A DNA stretch of 6,338 nt from Pseudomonadota bacterium (GTDB taxonomy: Bacteria > Pseudomonadota > Gammaproteobacteria > Acidithiobacillales > Acidithiobacillaceae). The stretch lies in assembly GCA_021827445.1 (NCBI GenBank), contig JAKAVW010000176.1:1-6338 (forward strand), written 5' to 3'. Below, in pieces: positions 1-4,221 of this stretch; the first letter of the stretch is position 1; each line of letters starts with the position of its first letter. The notes beneath the pieces were generated by a model. The model saw only the letters and a list, made by a program, of their open reading frames with translations, had not been told where the DNA came from and ran no database searches. Position numbers and translations under genes: made by a program.

Positions 1-737
1 TTCCGATCTTTCACCTTCTCACCGGCAAGATCGTTGGTGTCGAGGCACTTATTCGCTGGCAACATCCCGAACGCGGACTCCTGTCACCAGAGCAATTCGT
101 GCCCGTCGCCGAAGACTGTGGCTTGATTCTGCCGATGGGCCGCTGGGTACTGCACGAGGCCTGCAGGCAGGCCCAAGCCTGGAACCAAGCGGGCTTGCCG
201 CTGGTTACCATCGCCATCAATACCTCCGCACACGAGTTCCGTGCCAAGGATTTCATTGAAAACATCCGTGCGACGCTCGTGGAAACGGGCTTGCCCCCGC
301 ACTTGCTGGAACTCGAGATGACCGAAACCGTCCTCATGCGTGACACGGAAGATACAAATTCTGCGTTACGTGCGCTGGTAGATATGGGGGTCAAGCTCGC
401 CATCGATGACTTTGGCACTGGTTTTTCCAGCCTCAGTTATCTGAAGCAGTATCCCACTGATGCGCTAAAAATTGATCGGTCGTTTGTGGACCAGATGATC
501 AGCAATAAGGACAGTGCCGCCATCGTCAGTGCAGTGATCAGTCTGGGTATAAATCTCAGGAAGCGCACCATTGCGGAGGGTGTCGAGACGGCAGAGCAGT
601 ATGCTTTGCTGCTGGCGCTCCATTGCGATGAAGGGCAAGGCTACTATTTCTCGCATCCAGTGGCGGCCGGTGAGTTTGCGGCATTATTGTCTTCAGGAAT
701 TATACCCATGAGTCCAGCGTCTGCGGGGGTATGCTGA
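1..737 (+). CDS. EAL-domain c-di-GMP phosphodiesterase, C-terminal part (5' partial)
   Basis: Open from the window edge (first full codon at nt 3) to TGA at 735-737. It encodes the end of an EAL domain, the cytoplasmic enzyme that hydrolyses cyclic di-GMP to linear pGpG. The residues needed for metal binding and catalysis in the family can all be seen: the EAL motif itself (nt 42-50), N in INTSA (nt 219), E in LELEMTE (nt 315), the DD of DDFGTGFSSL (nt 405-410), K of LKIDRSF (nt 468), E of IAEGVET (nt 576) and Q of EGQGYYFS (nt 636). It is therefore probably an active phosphodiesterase rather than a degenerate sensor. Such domains are usually fused to PAS, GGDEF or membrane sensor parts, which here would lie upstream of the window. 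A later GTG at nt 99 is inside the domain and is not a credible start. The gene converges on the KaiC-like gene. Confidence 0.95.
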   Translation, partial: PIFHLLTGKIVGVEALIRWQHPERGLLSPEQFVPVAEDCGLILPMGRWVLHEACRQAQAWNQAGLPLVTIAINTSAHEFRAKDFIENIRATLVETGLPPHLLELEMTETVLMRDTEDTNSALRALVDMGVKLAIDDFGTGFSSLSYLKQYPTDALKIDRSFVDQMISNKDSAAIVSAVISLGINLRKRTIAEGVETAEQYALLLALHCDEGQGYYFSHPVAAGEFAALLSSGIIPMSPASAGVC

Positions 738-826
738 AGCACGTCTATATATATCCAGGCAATGACGTTTTCATGAATTTCAGGCGTGCTTGCGTTGAAT
801 TTGTCTATCCCTGGGCATACGCATGG

Positions 827-845
827 AACGGTCCTGGTCACCGTT
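827..845. terminator. Hairpin between convergent genes, possible weak terminator
   Basis: AACGGT (827-832) and ACCGTT (840-845) form a perfect 6-bp stem around a 7-nt loop. It starts 6 nt beyond the stop of the minus-strand KaiC-like gene and about 90 nt beyond the stop of the EAL gene. Neither strand has a proper T run after the stem (plus strand continues GGTTCTTC), so it does not meet the classical intrinsic-terminator pattern. It may act as a 3' end-protecting hairpin or a weak bidirectional terminator. Confidence 0.35.
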
Positions 846-851
846 GGTTCT

Positions 852-2345
852 TCATATGCGCCCGTCTTCCCTTGATATGCAGGGCAAGGCGTCGAGCCTC
901 GGCCGGCCTGACAATATGCCGGAATACCCCGATAACGGCGCACCGAGAACAATGCCGTCATCGGTAATGTCAAACAACCTAAGCTCTTTACTGTGCGCAC
1001 TGCCGCGCACTTTTGCGACCGATAACACCCGCTTAAAACTGCCCGCAATTTCGATATAGCGTTGCATGATAATGGCGTCAGCGAGAAAAGTGCTGCCGAA
1101 TGGACTAAAGCGCAAGTCGGTATAGCGATCCTCCAGTTCGGAGGTCATCAGCACGGTGACCCCCATGCCGGTAAGCACGGCGATCATCCGATATAAGGAT
1201 TGCCGGAAATTCTCGTGAAACTCGGGTGCCAGAACCAATTCAAAACCAGACAAAGAGTCAATAACGACTCTTTTCGCCTGTAGTCGCTCAATGGCGCTAA
1301 TCAGGTTATGTAATGTTTCGTCCATCGACAAGCTGAGAGAACGGGCGTCAATGACCCCAACACCCCCGGCTTTGATGAGCATGTACAGCTTTTGGCTCAA
1401 CAACTGGCTGGGACTTTTTTCAAATGCCGCAATCACGCCAGGCTCGCCTCTGCGTACGCCTTCGGCGAGAAACTCCGTAGCCATTATGGTTTTGCCAGAC
1501 CCTGTTGGCCCTACCACGAGTAGCGTATGACTCGATGGCAATCCCCCGCCGAGCATGGCATCCAGTCCGGGTATGCCCATCGTGATACGTTTTATTCTGC
1601 TGGATGCTTCTGCCTCTGTTGCAGTAGTATCACTATCGTTTGCTATTGCGCGCGGGAAAATATGCAGCCCATCATCTTGAATGCGGTAAGTATGGAATCC
1701 GCTTTGCTGTGCTTGGCCGCGCATTTTTATGACCTGAATCTTGCGCACCATGGTATCGTGATATACATTTTGGGTAAGCCAGATAATCCCATCGGCTACG
1801 GTGAATATCGGGCTAGAGTCTGCTGCGGGCACGGTATACTCCCCGATGAGAAAGGTGGTGGCCTGCCAACTCGTCATTTCCATGCCAAGCTGCTGCAAGA
1901 AGCGCTGCATATCTGACAGTCCATGCGGACCCAGTTTGCCTAATTGCGCCACCGATCGGAATGAATCCACGAACACCAGGCTGGGGGTAAAGGCTTTTAC
2001 TTCTTTAATAATGCGGGTTAATACCTTGTCAAAGTTTCCTTGCAACAGGTCTTGAGATAAATTGACATAGCGGATGGATGCGTTCACTTTGCTGATGTCA
2101 AAAAAGGTGAACTGTTGTTGATAGAGCAGCATCTTTTGCGAAGGTTCACCCAGCACCGTAAAGAATAGTGCCCGACTGGTCGAGTTGGCTAGGCTAAACA
2201 TGATTTGATGTGCCAATGTTGTTTTCCCGCCGCCAGGCACTCCGGCAATCAGGTTAAAAGAAAATTCCGGCAGGCCACCGCCCAGCAGGTCATCCAGTCC
2301 GGGCACTCCAGTTGGTAACTGGCGTATATTTACTTTATCGATCAC
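852..2345 (-). CDS. KaiC-like double-domain RecA-family ATPase
   Basis: 497 residues with two tandem KaiC/RadA-type P-loop ATPase domains, close to the length of cyanobacterial KaiC (about 520). Domain 1 (about residues 6-230) opens with TGVPGLDDLLGGGLP and has Walker A GVPGGGKT (35-42) and Walker B LVFVD (123-127). Domain 2 (about 251-480) opens with GIPGLDAMLGGGLP and has Walker A GPTGSGKT (279-286) and Walker B VVIDS (360-364). A poorly conserved linker (about 232-250) separates them. The paired catalytic glutamates of KaiC are altered: domain 1 has LGEP (65-68) and domain 2 has FEK (308-310). At the KaiC autophosphorylation site (Ser431/Thr432) I align T419 and F420. Start is GTG, with AGGGG (2352-2356) 6 nt upstream. 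The GTG overlaps the stop of the preceding small gene (GTGA), implying translational coupling. No kaiA or kaiB is nearby, so a clock role is unlikely. A signalling ATPase that forms hexamers is the likeliest role (inference). Confidence 0.92.
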   Translation of the reverse strand: MIDKVNIRQLPTGVPGLDDLLGGGLPEFSFNLIAGVPGGGKTTLAHQIMFSLANSTSRALFFTVLGEPSQKMLLYQQQFTFFDISKVNASIRYVNLSQDLLQGNFDKVLTRIIKEVKAFTPSLVFVDSFRSVAQLGKLGPHGLSDMQRFLQQLGMEMTSWQATTFLIGEYTVPAADSSPIFTVADGIIWLTQNVYHDTMVRKIQVIKMRGQAQQSGFHTYRIQDDGLHIFPRAIANDSDTTATEAEASSRIKRITMGIPGLDAMLGGGLPSSHTLLVVGPTGSGKTIMATEFLAEGVRRGEPGVIAAFEKSPSQLLSQKLYMLIKAGGVGVIDARSLSLSMDETLHNLISAIERLQAKRVVIDSLSGFELVLAPEFHENFRQSLYRMIAVLTGMGVTVLMTSELEDRYTDLRFSPFGSTFLADAIIMQRYIEIAGSFKRVLSVAKVRGSAHSKELRLFDITDDGIVLGAPLSGYSGILSGRPRLDALPCISREDGRI

Positions 2346-2743
2346 ATTTTACCCCTAACCTGATTGATCGCGGTACCTTCCCATGCTACATCTAAAATGC
2401 GAGCCGTTAACTGATCACCGATCAATGCAGACAGAATACTTATAAAGGTAGTCAGCAACAGGCAATTAGTGCTTCTGATCTGTATGGGTGTCTGTATTCC
2501 AACTGATTGTTTTAATAATGTCATTACATCGTAGTTTTGTATTTTTTTTGGGTCATTTTTCTGCCATGGAGACGTGGCCTCTGCGAGAAATACACTTCTT
2601 TTATAGAGCGCATTAAATCCATCCTGTCCGACAATGGTGACAATCTCCACGGACATCTTTATCCATAAGTGCATAGCGACTTCAACGACTTGCTCGTCTG
2701 GATATTGCTCCATGTATTTGTTTATTTCTTGATGACTTATCAA
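2342..2743 (-). CDS. Small protein of unknown function, coupled to the KaiC-like gene
   Basis: 133 residues and no function I can assign. The start is TTG (2743-2741): an in-frame stop lies 7-9 nt upstream, and GGAG (2754-2757) sits 10 nt before it. An in-frame ATG at codon 11 is the alternative but has a poorer ribosome site. The protein looks mainly alpha-helical, with HLWIKMSVEIVTIVG (26-39), then DGFNALYKRSVFLAEATSPW (41-60), a charged spacer, and a hydrophobic C-terminal helix around 94-120 ending IGDQLTARILDVAWEG. The pattern 'W..... IVG..GF..LY.RS..L....PW' plus 'LIG..LTARIL..AW' reminds me of small uncharacterised proteobacterial proteins near signalling genes; that is memory, not a search. 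Base composition is clearly AT-richer (about 40% GC by hand count over 2401-2640) than its neighbours. Its stop overlaps the KaiC-like start, so the two are probably made together and may interact. Confidence 0.85.
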   Translation of the reverse strand: MISHQEINKYMEQYPDEQVVEVAMHLWIKMSVEIVTIVGQDGFNALYKRSVFLAEATSPWQKNDPKKIQNYDVMTLLKQSVGIQTPIQIRSTNCLLLTTFISILSALIGDQLTARILDVAWEGTAINQVRGKM

Positions 2744-2769
2744 GCTGCTTCATCTCCGTGACGATTTGC

Positions 2770-2804
2770 CTTCAGAGCGCACCTCAAAAGACCCGCATCT
2801 GAAG
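2770..2804. repeat. 7-bp inverted repeat in the gap between regulator and small gene
   Basis: CTTCAGA (2770-2776) and TCTGAAG (2798-2804) are perfect inverted copies separated by 21 nt, in the 115-bp gap between the regulator stop and the start of the small gene. In minus-strand RNA this could fold ahead of the small gene's ribosome site. No T run follows, so it is not an intrinsic terminator. It could be an RNA stem affecting the balance of regulator and downstream genes, an operator, or chance. Confidence 0.3.
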
Positions 2805-2858
2805 TACGGATCAGATACTGTCGAGACAGACATATGTAAGGAATCTGGCAATATCCTG

Positions 2859-3581
2859 CTACGGAAGGCATATATCAGAAAGCAGGCGGTCGGTCTCTTT
2901 TTTCACCACGGCGTAGCACTCGCAGGCTCGCTCCTCGAGTCCCAGGCGATCGATTACGGTTATGCGGCCCCGCCGGTAGTCGATTAAACCCATTTCTTGC
3001 AGTTTGCCAGCAACTACCGAGACGCTCTCACGGCGCACTCCGAGCATGTTTGCGATCAGTTGCTGAGTCATTACCAAACGATTGAATGGCAGGCGGTCAA
3101 GGCTCAGCAGCAGCCAGCGGCAAAATTGCTGATCCAGGGTATGATGCCGGTTACATACGGCGGTCTGCGCCATCTGCGTGAGCAAAGCCTGAGTGTACCG
3201 CAGCAGCAGTCTTTGTATTGGACCACCCTGACCAAACACCTCCTTGAGTACTTGTCCGCGTAACCGATAGCCGTAACCAGCACTGTGCACGACGGCTTGG
3301 TTGATTGTGGATTCTCCCCCAAGGAAGAGCGTGATGCCAGCAATCCCTTCGTTGCCAATCACGGCTACTTCCGCCGATTCACCATCCTCTGTGAGGTAAA
3401 GCAGAGAGACGATGGAGGTGGTCGGGAAGTATGCGTGCGTTGGCGGGCGTCCCGGTTCGTGGAGGACCATGCCGAGTGGCATCGGGATTCTTTCCAGCTG
3501 TGGAAAGAGTTCTGCCGCGTGCTCATCTGCCGGTAGTGCGGCAAGCAGATAATTCTGGCGAGGGTCGTGCGCGTATGACAT
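2859..3581 (-). CDS. Crp/Fnr-family transcriptional regulator
   Basis: 240 residues, the normal size for the Crp/Fnr family of dimeric DNA-binding regulators. Residues about 20-115 form a cyclic-nucleotide-binding-like beta barrel (for example FPTTSIVSLLYLTEDGESAE at 52-71, then VIGNEGIAG). A long dimer helix follows at about 120-148. A C-terminal winged helix-turn-helix spans about 168-211, with MTQQLIANMLGVRRESVSVV (171-190) as the helix-turn-helix and YRRGRITVID as the wing. The recognition helix keeps the Arg-Glu pair of Crp (R184, E185) but has Val where Crp has its second contact Arg. I see neither the phosphate-binding Arg motif expected for cAMP binding nor the N-terminal cysteine cluster of Fnr, so the signal is unknown. 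Start ATG at 3581 has AGGAG (3588-3592) 6 nt upstream. It is first in a minus-strand series with the small gene and the KaiC-like gene, and is divergent from the autotransporter. Confidence 0.92.
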   Translation of the reverse strand: MSYAHDPRQNYLLAALPADEHAAELFPQLERIPMPLGMVLHEPGRPPTHAYFPTTSIVSLLYLTEDGESAEVAVIGNEGIAGITLFLGGESTINQAVVHSAGYGYRLRGQVLKEVFGQGGPIQRLLLRYTQALLTQMAQTAVCNRHHTLDQQFCRWLLLSLDRLPFNRLVMTQQLIANMLGVRRESVSVVAGKLQEMGLIDYRRGRITVIDRLGLEERACECYAVVKKETDRLLSDICLP

Positions 3582-3614
3582 TCGGCTCTCCTGTCGCCCA
3601 AATTTACTCTGGAG

Positions 3615-3643
3615 ATTTTGGCGTATTTTTATGACGATATCAA
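3615..3643 (-). promoter_or_regulatory. Predicted sigma-70 promoter of the Crp/Fnr gene
   Basis: On the minus strand TTGATA (3643-3638, 5 of 6 to the -35 consensus) is followed after exactly 17 nt by CAAAAT (3620-3615, 4 of 6 to the -10 consensus). Transcription would begin near 3608, giving a leader of about 27 nt that contains the AGGAG ribosome site. Confidence 0.5.
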
Positions 3644-3762
3644 ACGGCAGCCTCTACGTGCGGTAACCAACTGATAAAATTGTGCTTCGCGCTAAAACCA
3701 GCAGCCTCATCGAGCCTGTGACGGGCATACAGGAGCCAAGTTGCACGGCTGTTAGCGTACAA

Positions 3763-3775
3763 AGCCAAATTGGCT
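3763..3775. repeat. Short perfect palindrome AGCCAA-A-TTGGCT
   Basis: AGCCAA and TTGGCT flank one central A. Further AGCCAA copies occur at 3734-3739 and 3833-3838, with a near copy (AGCCAG) at about 3813. Spacing is irregular. It may be a repressor or activator site, but a 13-bp dyad can also arise by chance. Confidence 0.3.
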
Positions 3776-3929
3776 ATCACTGCCCACGGCGCGGCTTTGA
3801 ATGCGCATCATAGCCAGATTTCTCATTCTATAAGCCAATCATTGTAGATACCCGCGTGAATAATTCGGTGGTTTTTAATGGTTTGTATTTATTGATGGTA
3901 CGCAATCGCACACATAAATAGTTATTTAA

Positions 3930-3945
3930 TGTTCGATACAGAACA
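3930..3945. promoter_or_regulatory. Candidate Crp/Fnr-type operator TGTTC-N6-GAACA
   Basis: A perfect dyad, TGTTC GATACA GAACA, extends by one more pair on each side (ATGTTC...GAACAT, 3929-3946). Two 5-bp half-sites 6 nt apart is the geometry of Crp-type sites (TGTGA-N6-TCACA), with the outer TGT/ACA conserved. It lies in the intergenic region shared by the Crp/Fnr gene and the autotransporter, so the adjacent regulator is the natural candidate to bind it. This is inference from geometry and position. Confidence 0.45.
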
Positions 3946-4077
3946 TATTATATCAATTATATTTTCAATATATATCATAAGGTTGGTTGTTTGTGTGATG
4001 TAAAATGATGATATAGATACTCCATATATCCATGGCTTCAGATGTTAAAATTGGCCAAAAATAAAGCGAAAGTATTA

Positions 4078-4106
4078 TTGACTATGCTGTGTGTGGTACA
4101 TAACAT
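4078..4106 (+). promoter_or_regulatory. Predicted sigma-70 promoter of the autotransporter
   Basis: TTGACT (4078-4083, 5 of 6 to -35) and TAACAT (4101-4106, 4 of 6 to -10) are separated by 17 nt. Transcription would begin near 4113, leaving a leader of about 110 nt. A second -10-like TAAAAT at 4001-4006 has no good -35 but lies about 70 bp from the centre of the Crp-geometry dyad, so an activator-dependent start there is also possible. Confidence 0.45.
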
Positions 4107-4207
4107 AGCGCTTCAACGGCACAGCAATATGCTTTTATATATTGAATTGCAACATAATAATGTCTATTAAAATCAGCATGGTGCTGTATTTTATGGTAAT
4201 CACAAGC

Positions 4208-4212
4208 AAGGG
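4208..4212 (+). promoter_or_regulatory. Ribosome binding site of the autotransporter
   Basis: AAGGG ends 9 nt before the ATG at 4222. The same frame meets a stop (TAA, 4168-4170) upstream with no other start codon in between, so ATG 4222 is the only reasonable start for a product with a signal peptide. Confidence 0.6.
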
Positions 4213-4221
4213 CTATCTAAT

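Larger units (their letters stand above)
3582..4221. other. 640-bp divergent intergenic region, AT-rich on the right
   Basis: No convincing gene lies here. The left part (to about 3840) has ordinary composition. From 3901 to 4200 a hand count gives about 30% GC, with many TATA-type stretches. The region holds a predicted promoter in each direction, a Crp-geometry dyad at 3930-3945, a short palindrome at 3763-3775 and several AGCCAA copies. Its size and composition fit a complex regulatory region for a surface protein, possibly bound by H-NS-like proteins (inference). Confidence 0.7.

Noticed and set aside
11..418. 135-codon open frame on the minus strand
   Set aside because: It is antisense to the EAL domain, whose frame carries every family motif.
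731..967. 78-codon plus-strand frame whose ATG overlaps the EAL stop
   Set aside because: The overlap looks operon-like, but the product has no domain features and runs antisense into the 3' end of the KaiC-like gene.
852..2345. Circadian clock kaiC
   Set aside because: No kaiA or kaiB nearby, and the phosphosite and catalytic glutamate positions differ, so the gene symbol was not given.
2818..2829. CTGTC-GA-GACAG dyad as terminator
   Set aside because: The loop would be only 2-4 nt and no T run follows; probably chance.
3752..3826. 24-residue minus-strand frame in the intergenic region
   Set aside because: No ribosome site and no recognisable features; short frames of this size are expected by chance.
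3892..3905. Fnr-box-like TTGAT-N4-CGCAA
   Set aside because: The second half-site has two mismatches to ATCAA, and the local regulator lacks Fnr's cysteine cluster; too weak to list as a site.
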